DNA of 64,000 bases from Amblyornis subalaris. Taxonomy: Eukaryota > Chordata > Aves > Passeriformes > Ptilonorhynchidae. The stretch spans positions 434,001 to 498,000 of the forward strand of contig JACAXG010000064.1 of assembly GCA_018881555.1 (NCBI GenBank). The letters are read 5' to 3'. This document shows positions 13,181 to 23,511 of this stretch, in pieces. The number at the start of each line of letters is the position of its first letter. Within the stretch, counting starts at the first letter, position 1. Made by a program: the position numbers and the translations under genes. The notes beneath the pieces are model-generated. The model had not been told where the DNA came from, searched no databases, and saw only the letters and a program-made list of their open reading frames with translations.

Positions 13181-15547
13181 CCTGTTTCTGTACCCTCACT
13201 GATCACCAGAATTAAAGTGTAAGCACCTGCTACACCAGGTTGAGCTTCCATCCACCCCACCAGCACACCAGAAGATCAGATCACACAAATCTACACCCCC
13301 AGCACTAAAGCTTGGTACTTCTGGGAACACCTCACGAGTACTAAAAGGGACCTCTGGTGCACCTTATTTTCATGGCACTTGGCAAGGTTCAACAAATCCT
13401 GCTTAGACACATGGGTATCATTCTTCAGTGAAAGAAGCTATGAAATTTGACAAAACAGCTGCAGGCACCCCGGATCAAGAAAACATTAAGTAGTTAAAAC
13501 GATGCACCAAGTTCATTTCTCTAACAGGTGCCTGCTTAAAGGAACCTGATCACAACCACCCAAAATCCAGGGCTCTTGAAGGACTTTTTACTCACTGATC
13601 ATTTTGTGGGACAACCTTGGGTTATAAATAGAGGAATAGTTGGTAAAAATAGTACTGAAGGTTGCCATGACATCAGCATGGTAAACACAATAGGGAATGC
13701 TGCCAGTATTGAAGTATCATCAGTTATCTAATAAGCAGTTTAAGGAAAAATATAGAGGTCACTCTTGGGAAGGCTTTAGTACATTTGTATTTCTGAAATG
13801 TCTGTTTCTACATCAAACTCTTTGCATTTTTCAGAAGAGACCTGAAGACAACGCTAATAAATATCAAAGTGAAGCTAATAAAGCAACATGGGAAGTGTTT
13901 TGGCCATCTGCTCCTGTAAAAGCAGTGCCCATGGTCACCCTCGTCACTCCAAAGCACTGGATTGAGATGGTGCTGCCGTTGTCACGGGCTGTGCTGTCCT
14001 ACATGCACCAGTGGCACCACTCAGGTCACCAGTTTGACAGTTTGTCCTTCCAGCCAGAGTTGGTGTCCTAGGAAGACACAGTCAATTTNAATTGTCGTTT
14101 TACTCAGAGCAAGGACACACTAACTGAAAATCAGAATCCTTTATATNAATAAGACCTATGAAAATCTGTATGTTTAAAGATCAGATCCTGCCTCACCTGC
14201 ATTTTTAAAGGAGGGCTGCATTTTACTCCCCACATCTCCATTGCTGTCAGTGGAGACACTTTCTGCATTGGAGACTGTCCAACAAATGATACTGGCCAAA
14301 CACGATCTTTGTGACTTACAGAACTTGTACTTGATATTTCAGAGATCTGGTCAACAGACCAAGCCTTCTGCCAAGAATTGATTAGTTGATTATGTACCAC
14401 ACGCACCACTGTCAAACACCTTGAAGATACAAAAGGGATCTGACAATTCCCCGCTGAAACAGCAATTCCTGTCACCCCAACCACAGGGAGCAAAGGAAGG
14501 TGAGATGGGGAAAGAGCAGACCGGGGAGAAGGACAGGACACTGCATAATCTCACAGTCCAGGAACTTTCTAGCGTGTGCACAATTGCATCCAAGCAAAAA
14601 GTAAATGATATTTTTTAACCATAAACCACATTATTTTAGTGTTTTCACCATTCTTATTCATCTCCATCACAGAAACTAGGGAAAAAAAAAAATTAAAACC
14701 CACCAAGAACAAAAGAAAAAAATGCCATGTGAGCAAGGGCAATGACCCACAAACCTANAAACCTTCATTTAGGAGAATAAAGCTGCCTCCCAAGGAATGC
14801 AGCACATACTATCTCCAGTATAGCACCAATGTCCTCACTGGTTTTAAAGCATCTTTTATTTTATTGTGATTTTTTTCAGAAGCTGGCATTTCTTTCAAGC
14901 TAGGCATTTATATCCATTTATTTATTTATTAAGAATTCCTTGATTAAGTGCATAAAGTCACAGTGAGATAACTTTATTCTCCTCTCCACTAATGCCTTCA
15001 CCCACTGTACTTCTAAGTAGGAAAAGTAAGAGGAACACAATACAAGGAGAACAGCAAATACACGCAAATATGCTCTAAGATGAAAGGATTAGAAGAAGCA
15101 AACTCATTAGACCAAATCTCTTTTTCATTGTTGCTTTCTGTTTTAATTTAATTGCTCACCTTCGTGCAGCTGAACTGGATCCCAGTTCTTAAGACAGTGA
15201 TTGCATCTCAATAGCCTTGTCTGAGCATACATTAATTGCCTGAGACAAAGCAGTCAGAAACATCAGTAAATCCTTTCCCTACAGCACTTTCATTAGCTGT
15301 TCTCCAGTTTACAGAATCTGTCCGTTTTTCCTNCTAGCACATCAGCAAAGTGGGAGAGGTGAGGTCTTCAACAAAACAGTGATTTCAAAAGTTAACACTT
15401 CATTTTGTTAAAATAAATCAAGTCAGTATTTCTCTTCTAAGATTTTGAGTGACATTAAGGAATTTCCCTTANGCTTTATAAGGAGCCATTCTAAGTACAA
15501 TACTAAAGATACAAAAAGTAACAAAGCTTGTCAATGGCATCAATAGT

Positions 15548-16945
15548 CAAGTCCACTACTTCATCACANGCCCATTTTTATGTTATCTCCCTTCCTAAAC
15601 GTCCTGATGTGTCATAGACCCATAGAGCTATAAATAGCTCACCCATGTGTTCCAAATCCAGATCCACCTGTGCCACTTCAATTCTGGNAGTCTGGTCCAC
15701 CTGCCCATTGTTTTCAAGTTCTCCAGTGTCACAAGTCTTGGGTACATNAGCATGTACCCTCTGGCCAGTCCATGATCGCATCCACATTTCCCAGGCATTC
15801 AGGATTTCCAAACTGAGCCTGCTGCACTATCAGTGTAACCCATTTGCTCCCTGTAGCATCAGTTGCATGATGCCCAGAGGGGACCCTCCCTTTGAGCATC
15901 CAGNTCACTCCAGACAATCAAGATGTCAAAAGGAGCTGTGCTTCAGTACCAACTACCTCTGAAGAGGCTCAAATTCCTTCATATCCTGCTAATATTAATT
16001 TCTCAGTTTGAGTGGAACAGTTTTCAGATCCCCCATATCCCCAGTTTCTAAACCCTAGCAGCCAACCTAGAGTCCCTCCAGGCACTTTTTTTCCAGATGT
16101 TCCAGACAGAGCCNTTTTTCCTGTCTGAGGTATAAAGCATGTTTTTCACATCCTGTCCTGTCCAGACTGGCCCGAGTGCCACTGGACAAACCATCACCCA
16201 TTTAGTTTGTTCAGGTGTTGGCTGCTGCACAATGCCCCTGTTAAAGTCTTTCTTCTTCCAGGTCACTCAATAGAGAGGGAGACCATAACCAATAGAGATC
16301 AGACTATAACCTGGAATATGCATTCTCCAAAAACCCATGACNCCTAAGAAATCTTGTGTTTCTGTATTCTTAGTTATTGGAGACATAACTGTTATTTTAC
16401 TGGTCACATCCACTGGGACATGATCACGCCTACCTTGTCATTTTAGTCCTAAAAATTGAATTTACTATGCAGGCCCATTGACCTTACTTTGTTTTATAGC
16501 AAAACNGGCTTTCAAAATAATCTGTATTATTCTTCTCTTCTCAAACACTTTGCTGTGTTGCCCCACATGATGATGTCACCAACGTACTGCAGGTGTTGGG
16601 AAGATACACCTTGTTCCAGCACAGTCNGTATCAATCCATGACAAATGGCAGGGTCGTGTTTCCACCCTTGGGACAGTCAATGCCAGGTGCACCGGATACA
16701 CCTCCATGTGAAAGCAAACCATGGCCTGCGCTCTGATGCCAGGTGGACTGAGAAGAATGCAGTGGCAATATTGGTTCTTGCACTCCATTTGGTGGCCTTT
16801 GACTCCAGCTCACGTTGGAGTTCTTGCATCTCTGGTACAGAAGCACTCGGGTGTGGTGCAAATTCATTTGGGCCTCAATAGTTCACCCTTGCTTCCACTT
16901 TCCATTAGATTTTGGCACTGTCCATATGGGACTATTAAAGGGTGA
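15548..16945 (-). pseudogene. Retroviral pol remnant (RT, partial RNase H)
   Basis: On the minus strand the reverse transcriptase begins near 16940 with FNSPIWTVPKSNGKWK. It continues in shifted frames to VPKGGN-type sequence near 16670 and reaches the palm motif QYVGDIIMWG at about 16589-16561. The usual YxDD catalytic motif reads YVGD here (16575-16586), so one catalytic aspartate is lost. Further on are VALGPVWTGQDVKNMLYT (near 16180), the connection domain (LKGRVPSGHHATDATGSKW near 15880) and DWPEGT (near 15765). DWPEGT runs directly into the RNase H C-terminal end (HAxVPKTC near 15750, then QVDQTxRIEVAQVDLDLEH), so the RNase H core is deleted. Many stops; not functional. Confidence 0.85.
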
Positions 16946-16994
16946 ATGTCTCTGGATGACAGATCAGTTTATGGTTGGGAACGAGGGAGTCTTG

Positions 16995-17960
16995 ATTGTC
17001 ATATTCTTGGAGTTGTCTGGCCTGTTCATNGACAGTTGCTGCCTCTGTGGCTGTCCAGCTCACTGTCACCAGGCTGTNAGTGATGTCAGTGCATGTCCTG
17101 AAAAATTTCACCACAAGGACTTTGTGCATCAGATTTCATCCTGGCCCTTGGATGTCAGGTCATTGTAGATCACCTCCAACACAGCTGATTTCCTCAGCTC
17201 CTGGATATCTCNCTCAATATGTGTCCATTTCCTTTGAGAATTTGCAAGTTTTTCCTTGAGGGAATACCTGTCCTTAACACTGGACTCGCCAAAGACTGAG
17301 GACTCCTGTTCTTTTTCCAGTTCATTTGCCAATGGCCTTATCCTTAGAAAGGGATTCTAGCTGTCAGGCTTCCTTACCCAATAATTCCTGACTACTGGCC
17401 CCAATATCTCAGCATTGAAGCAACCAGCTGAGAATTAGCTCACCTGCTTGACAGCTAAAATCTTTTTTCATTTCTTGCAGCTCACTTAGGGATAGGGATC
17501 TGGTGATTTCTGCCTCATTTATGATTTCAGTCTCTTCCTTTTTCTATTCTTGTGATTGCTCTGCTGCTGAAGAGGCTGCTTTTTCTGATTATTTTTCTAC
17601 TCCTATCTCTTAGGAAAAGATTCTTCACCCCTNACTAAATGAGCTGACTTCTGCTTCCAATGTCTCTTTTTGTTATGGAAGCAAATGATGCAGTGTCTCA
17701 TTTAGCTACAGTGCCTGTTGATTTTCTTTCCCTNTCTTCCCCCTGAGGCTGCTGCATAACACCAAGCAGTGTTTGGTAGACAGCGGCCAGGGTCCAGCAC
17801 AGAGCAGCAAGTTGTGTCTCTTTGGAATAGACACAGCCTTTTTTCAAACATTCCATCACTTCTTCAGCATCCTGAGTTGTTCAGGAGTGAAGATCCAGAC
17901 CACTGGAGGTGAGAAGTTCTCNAGAGACTCACCTGTATTCTCCCACATGTTGTGCCACCC
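16995..17960 (-). pseudogene. Retroviral gag-like remnant
   Basis: The minus strand from about 17960 reads through broken frames that I take to be the N-terminal gag region. Visible pieces are PPVVWIFTPEQL near 17900, then in a second frame VMECLKKGCVYSKETQLAAL near 17850. A Lys/Glu-rich stretch follows, then the open frame 17332-17129 with KWTHIExDIQELRKSAVLEV. A last piece (DEQARQLQEYDNQDS-like) lies near 17020. No capsid major-homology region and no Cys-His zinc knuckles are visible. The remnant stops within 100 bases of reverse transcriptase sequence. Calling it gag rests on its position 5' of pol and on resemblance to gag regions of bird endogenous retroviruses, so the call is less secure than pol. 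Confidence 0.6.
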
Positions 17961-18519
17961 ATGACCTCGTGGAGCCTGGGTCATATTCCTAAATTGCTTG
18001 TTTGCCTTAGACAAGGCAATATTTCTAATACCAATAGAAGTATTGTAACTACATAAGAATGTTCAAGGTATTAAGAAGTTATTGTAAGGAGGAAGAAAAC
18101 ATCACACAAGAAGGTGGAGAAGGTGCCATTCTGTATTTCCTCCACAAAAAATAAACCCTCTCAGGAAGAAGTATAATTGCCAATTNTCTCCATAAGATGG
18201 TACCCAAAGTACAGTCACGGCATCAGGTCAGAGCCCAAATACCACATTAAACTCAAGATCAGTGTTTTAGTAACAAATCTCCCAGGCAAAACGTCACTNA
18301 TCACTGCAGAGCACAGCAAACTCCAAAGCCAACACCAATCTTTAACAAGAGCAGCAAAAAAAAAAAAAATAAAAGCATGGTGCAGACCACAGAAACTGAT
18401 ATCAACAACAGATTAATCAATATTGTGACCCACAAATGTCAACAAGTAAATAATTTCTAATATTCTCTGATCAATCTATCATCTCAAACTCTTCAAGCTC
18501 TGAAGGTGCTAAAANGAAG
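17961..18519 (-). other. Putative retroviral 5' leader / decayed gag start
   Basis: The stretch lies between the LTR and the gag-like remnant. It shows no open frame of note and includes an A-run at 18357-18370. Its length suits a retroviral leader plus start of gag, but no primer-binding site or packaging signal can be identified. Part of it may be unrelated DNA. Confidence 0.35.
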
Positions 18520-19095
18520 TGTTGTAGTTTAACCCCAGCTGGCAACTGAGCAACACACAACTCGTTCACTCACCCCCAGCAGGATGTGGGGAAGAGAACC
18601 AGAAGGATAAAAGTGAGAAAACTTGAGAGTTGGGACAAGAACAGTCTAATAATTGAAATATAATAATAGCATTCATAATAGTAATAATACAAGTGAAAAG
18701 GAAAATTAAAAAAAAAAAAAGAGTGAAATAAAACCCAAGAAAGACAAATTATGCAAATGAAAAACAAGTGCTCACCACCAATCAACCAATGTCCAGCCAG
18801 ACCCTGAGTAGCAGCCCCAGGACAACTTTACCTCTAGTCTATATGCTGAGCAGGNCAAAATATATTCTGGAATATCCTTTAGTCAGTTGGGGTCAGCTGT
18901 CCTGGCTGTGTCCCCTCCCAACTCCTTGTGTACCCCCAGCCTCCTTGCTGGTGGGGTGGTGTAAAAGGCAGAAAAGTCCTTTACTCTGTGCAAGCTCTGC
19001 TCAGCACTAGTGAAAATATCCCTATGTTATCAACACTGTTTCCAGCACAAATCCAACACAAAGAAAATTAACTCTCTCCCACCAAAACCAGCACA
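18520..19095 (-). mobile_element. Retroviral LTR, ~576 bp
   Basis: The sequence starts 'tgttgtagtttaaccccagc' and ends 'accaaaaccagcaca', giving the TG...CA ends of an LTR. Internal blocks such as 'cagttggggtcagctgtcct', 'ggctgtgtcccctcccaac' and 'gttgggacaagaacagtcta' are familiar from a common avian LTR family. On the minus strand a TATA-like 'gcatatagac' lies near 18847. An octamer ATGCAAAT is at 18751-18758. The flanking 5-mers (ngaag and ataga) do not form a target-site duplication, as expected if this is one end of the neighbouring provirus rather than a solo LTR. Its terminal motif recurs at 52005-52055. Confidence 0.82.
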
Positions 19096-19122
19096 ATAGA
19101 TACTGCACACACACAATTACAG

Positions 19123-19176
19123 TTGGACTCAATGATCTTCAAAGTGTTTTCCAGCCTAAATGATTCTANGATTTTA
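19123..19176 (+). mobile_element. CR1-type 3'-end remnant
   Basis: The words 'ttggactcaatgatcttcaa', 'ttttccagcctaaatgattc' and 'tangatttta' are the end of a CR1 3' untranslated region. Only about 54 bases remain, starting 27 bases from the LTR edge. The retrovirus may therefore have inserted into or beside an older CR1. Confidence 0.65.
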
Positions 19177-22015
19177 GGATGTAGAACTCAGCCTAAAGAC
19201 TTGTTAGCCTTGTTAGACTTCAGGTCACTGCTTGTTTGTGATTTTCTGTTTGTTCCAATATGTATTATATTTAAGACTTCTCAAGTCTTCTCCAGAAATC
19301 AAGTTATTCCCCACCATGAGAAACCTTCTAATGCTCTCTTTAGCCATGGAAGTGTCAGGGATTGCTTTGTAAGAGCTCTAATCTTTGCAAGCACCTAACA
19401 CCACCCAGCATAGTTTACAGAATGCGATAACATCACAGATAATCCCTTGCAGCTCTTTTGATAAGGTTTTTAGGTTTCCAGTCTGTTGTAATCCTTTGCA
19501 TTTTTTCTTCAGTATGGAAGCCAAAGTAAAGATTTGTGAAACAGGTAAAAACAAATACAAGGCACATAATCTTATTCAGTCATGTCTGTGAAACATGTTT
19601 TTTCTCCAGTGCATAAGCACTTAGCATGGTTTAAAATTATAAAGACTAATTTTGTTCTTATACTCTAGAGAACTAACTCAGTTTGTATGTAAGCCCTGAA
19701 AATAATCTTCCAATATTATTAAAAAAAAAAAAAAATTGATGTTTAATATTCTCAGGCAAATCAGTATTCATATTTTTTTCTTATGCATTAGACATATGTT
19801 CATAGAGAGTGCGACACCATGAATCACTTTTCCCAAGGTTCGTTGATTGCTACAACTGAAATGTAATGAGTTAGAGACACAGAGACAAGTTTTAAATGAA
19901 CCTTTAAAAATTATTCNTAGCCCAAAGAGTATTCAGAGTGGAGCAAATAAGAAAGAGCTGGGTTATTTTATGTATTTTTTCTTCATTTACAAACTCCAGT
20001 TTGATCTATCTTTTACCATTACAATTCACAAAGTACCAGTGGGACCTAATTCACTGGGAGTAGATACCCATTCAACCTCCAGCAACAAAATTAGTGTTAA
20101 GATTAAAACCACTTTAACCCCACAGNTGAGAACTTTCACTCTAGATCAGTAATTTCAAATATATGGACCACATAGTCAGAGGTGAAAACCTAGGGATCCA
20201 AGAAAGTCTCTTAGGAAAACAAGTCAACAACTTACTGCAATTCCTTTCACATTCTGTTCTGTGGGACCAATCTACAGTAGAGATTTTGTATAGGTCACCA
20301 GGTCCACGAAGGCTGAGAAGCAAGTCTAGATTATACCTTCCACAAACTGGTCATTTCAAGGGGATTTGGATAGAGGAATAAATCTACTGGGGGNAAAAAC
20401 CCAAAAACACCAGGTTGTGTCAGAGGATTTTTAGGGCAGAACTGAAGAGGGCCAGAATAAATGTCAGGTGCCAGTAGGCTGCTCTTATGAGATATAAAGC
20501 TTTTGAGCCGTTACACAGGATTAAATGTGAACACAGCTGCGCAAATTTAGGTCAGATCATTCGAAAAAAAAAGAATGAAGAGCAACCTCGATTTGTCCTC
20601 TGCTAGCACGTGCCTGTCAGGACACCAGTGCTGAGTTCAGCTCAGCACAAATCACTATCTGCTTACAGCAGTTAATAACAACCTGCTGTTGGTATTGTGC
20701 AAAAAATGAACCAGCAGGGGAAATTCAGACAGAAGAGGAGGGAGAGCAAAACAGAAGGAAAAAGGAGATAATACAAACTTTCCCCCAGACTAGCTTCCCA
20801 CTGCTACGTAATCCTCTATTCTTCACACCTTTCCTACCTCTGCTTTCTCTNACTTATATCCCTTCTTTATGACCTTCAAAAGAAAAATTTTAAAATTTTA
20901 TGCACAACTGAGAGGTAAAACTTCAGACTCCTCAGAACATCATCGTCTTCAGTCTTCAGCAGTTTTTGTGTCTTATTCCCACGGTTCACCTGAATCTTTT
21001 TTTCCTGATATGCCTGTTGTCAGTCTCAGAAACACAAAATGCATCGAAAGGCAGGAAGTTATTTGAAGCCTATTTAGGACACTCAGAATTATCCATCGTT
21101 CTCGCATTTGACTGTGCTCTCCTTCTCAGTAAAGGGAGATATCTTCTTCTCAGTCTGGGCTCTTTTCTTGGTTTCACACAGGAAATTAGAGCTCTTTAGG
21201 ACACTGACCCTACATTATTTTCATGTACTCAGAGAAGAGGCCCACAATTTATTTTTCTAATTATTATTTTAAAGTTCTATCTTCAATTCATACCTGACTG
21301 AACTCAAAACTTCATGGACATAGGTCTATATTAAGTCCTTGGGAGTTTATCAGAATGTTTGGCCACATTCAAAACTTTAGCAACAGCTAAAGGTCANTTC
21401 TGTCTGTCTTCTGAATAGGCCACATCTGGATGTGACAGCAACCTGACCAAGATCCTCCTTGTAGTGAGTCTAGCATCAGGTTCTGTAGGGCTGGAAAGGA
21501 GAGGTAAGAAAATGGATGAGATGCCTCCTCTTGCAAGACACACATGCTTTCCTGATGCATGAGTAAAGGAGCTCTCTGCTTTGGAGCACAAACCGTTTTG
21601 TCAATAGAGACATCACCAAAAATTCCAGATAAGTAACAGAGGAACTTGAACATCAGCATGATGCTACAAACTAGTCAAAGCTAATAAACTAGTGACAGTT
21701 ATGACAGTGAAAGCCTACTGAGTTATATGTTTTCTTGGCACTGTTCTGACAGCATTTCCATTTCTGGTCATGAAAAATTTCATGGCACTGTCTAACTGTG
21801 CTGTAAACTCAACTGTCCTTGTCAGATTTTTAATGCTTATTTTGCATTTTGCCTGATCAAATGCACTGCAGANTTTCACTTGGACAAGTTATACTCTCCT
21901 TCAGATGTTCTGAGGACATTNTCAGTAAGCACATACTTTGCATTAATTGCACAGATTATCCTTATTTGTGAAAAATTTAAAGCACAGAGGGCTGCCCATG
22001 AGATCCATCTCACTA
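19177..22015. other. Unique DNA, no gene recognised
   Basis: About 2.8 kb up to the assembly gap. Short open frames only (up to 101 codons, 19847-20152 plus), with no recognisable product. A poly-A run lies near 19722-19735. No interspersed repeat is recognised. Confidence 0.55.
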
Positions 22016-22300
22016 NNNNNNNNNNNNNNNNNNNNNNNNNNNNNNNNNNNNNNNNNNNNNNNNNNNNNNNNNNNNNNNNNNNNNNNNNNNNNNNNNNNNN
22101 NNNNNNNNNNNNNNNNNNNNNNNNNNNNNNNNNNNNNNNNNNNNNNNNNNNNNNNNNNNNNNNNNNNNNNNNNNNNNNNNNNNNNNNNNNNNNNNNNNNN
22201 NNNNNNNNNNNNNNNNNNNNNNNNNNNNNNNNNNNNNNNNNNNNNNNNNNNNNNNNNNNNNNNNNNNNNNNNNNNNNNNNNNNNNNNNNNNNNNNNNNNN
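22016..22300. other. Assembly gap, 285 N
   Basis: Continuous N. The apparent open frames across it on both strands are artefacts of translating N as X. Its content is unknown; it could hide a repeat or a GC-rich segment. Confidence 0.99.
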
Positions 22301-22533
22301 ATATAGAAAATGTCCTCAACAGGATTCATGTGAGCATTGCTGGCTTCCAAGGGAGCTGAAGGCAACTTNCTCACATGTGGACATATGATCCAAGTCCACA
22401 CCTAGTTAAATGAATGTAATTCATACCAAAATTCCACACATAAACAGGATTTTGAATGTGTCTGCAGAATCACACATGGAAAGGGTGAGAGAGGCAGAAT
22501 GTGTGTATCTCTATAGATACATTTANACCTTAT

Positions 22534-22588
22534 GCTGGACTTGATGACCTTGGAGGTCTTTTCTAGCCTTAATGGTTCTGAGATTCTT
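22534..22588 (+). mobile_element. CR1-type 3'-end remnant
   Basis: 'gctggacttgatgaccttgg' is followed by 'aggtcttttctagccttaat' and 'ggttctgagattctta', matching the terminal part of CR1. It is short and diverged, with no coding sequence. Confidence 0.7.
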
Positions 22589-23374
22589 ATATGCATTTAA
22601 AAAGGGAAAAGAAAAAAGAAAAGGCAAATCCTTAAAACTTGATGATACAACATTTTTCCTTTCTTTGCCTGAAAACATTTTGCCTTTTATCATACAGATG
22701 TAGACATCCAGCTGGAATCAGCAGTCAGATTATCACTGGATGGAGAGGTGCTCAGCATTCAGAAGATAGGAAATGTCAAAGATAAGGTTGGCCANGGAGT
22801 CTCCATTATCTCCTTACTTAATGCACATGGATCATGTTATGATCAGACACTGATCCACAAAACCACTTCTGCCTCCCGCAGTGCTCAGGAAACACAAGGT
22901 CTGGGAATTAATCTGGACATTACAGATGAGGTTTATTGGCTTTTCAGACTTCAAAAGACTTGTTATAAGGGAGATAAGGGACCAGAAAAAAGAGACAACT
23001 CTGCTGATCCAAGAAAATATGTGCATATTTAACAAGTCAGGTTCTCTGTTGTCATGTTCGCTTGATACAAGTTTATAGTAAGTTAAAGGTTCTTAATGCA
23101 GCCCTTTTNATTTAATAAAATTGTCTGAAGTTGCTTGAAAGGAAACATTGTCAGCAGATGNTAAGGTTTCACGTGGAGTCAGTGGAGCTGTTGATGCTTG
23201 TCAGGAGCTGTTGAATTGAGTGTTTGCAGTGCTGGACCGAAAGAGAACAGCACAACAAGTGCCATACCCTCANACACTGAACAAGACCAGAACTCAGAGC
23301 ACTGGAAATCTGACAAGCAGTTGTGGTTCAATTACTATCACCAAAAATGCTTAAAGGCTGGGACAGGGTGGGAA
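22589..23374. other. Unique DNA, no gene recognised
   Basis: AT-rich. Open frames at 22748-23032 (+) and 23198-23476 (+) resemble no known family; the second runs into the next CR1. I see nothing else. Confidence 0.5.
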
Positions 23375-23511
23375 GATGCCCCAAAACTTGTAGTGTTCAA
23401 GGCCAAGTTGGAGCAACCTGGTCTAGTGGAAAGTGTCACTGCCCATGGCACGGGGTTGGAGCTAGATGATCTTTAAGGTCCCTTCCAANGCAAACCCTTC
23501 TATGATTCTCA
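23375..23511 (+). mobile_element. CR1 LINE 3' end
   Basis: The sequence runs from 'gatgccccaaaacttgtagt' through 'gttcaaggccaagttggagc', 'aacctggtctagtggaaagt' and 'ctttaaggtcccttccaang' to the terminal 'cttctatgattctc'. It is the same group as 101-465 and 51122-51297. Only the last codons of the protein plus the 3' untranslated end survive. Confidence 0.88.

Larger units (their letters stand above)
12556..15547. other. Unique DNA downstream of retroviral remnant
   Basis: No exon is recognised. A TG repeat lies at 12697-12722 and an A-rich tract at 13143-13180. Frames at 13697-14071 (+, 124 codons) and 14131-14541 (-, 136 codons) match nothing I know. If the retrovirus at 15.5-19 kb ever had a 3' LTR it should lie here, but I see no sequence resembling the LTR at 18520-19095. 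Confidence 0.55.
15548..19095 (-). mobile_element. Endogenous retrovirus, internally deleted
   Basis: On the minus strand the order is LTR (19095-18520), leader of about 560 bases, gag-like remnant, then pol-like remnant. This is retroviral order. Both coding remnants hold several stops and frame changes. Three parts are missing: the end of gag through protease to the start of reverse transcriptase, the RNase H core, and everything after the RNase H C-terminal end (integrase, env, 3' LTR). I infer that the LTR belongs to this provirus from its position and orientation only. No clear primer-binding site starting with TGG follows the LTR. I cannot assign the class (betaretrovirus-like or ERV-L-like) from what remains. 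Confidence 0.75.

Noticed and set aside
13697..14071. 124-codon plus frame
   Set aside because: No family is recognised, and the surrounding sequence shows no gene structure.
16631..17259. Plus-strand frames across the retroviral region (for example 16815-17168)
   Set aside because: They are antisense shadows of the minus-strand gag and pol remnants.
21876..22401. Four overlapping open frames of 119-159 codons on both strands
   Set aside because: They span the N gap and consist mostly of X.
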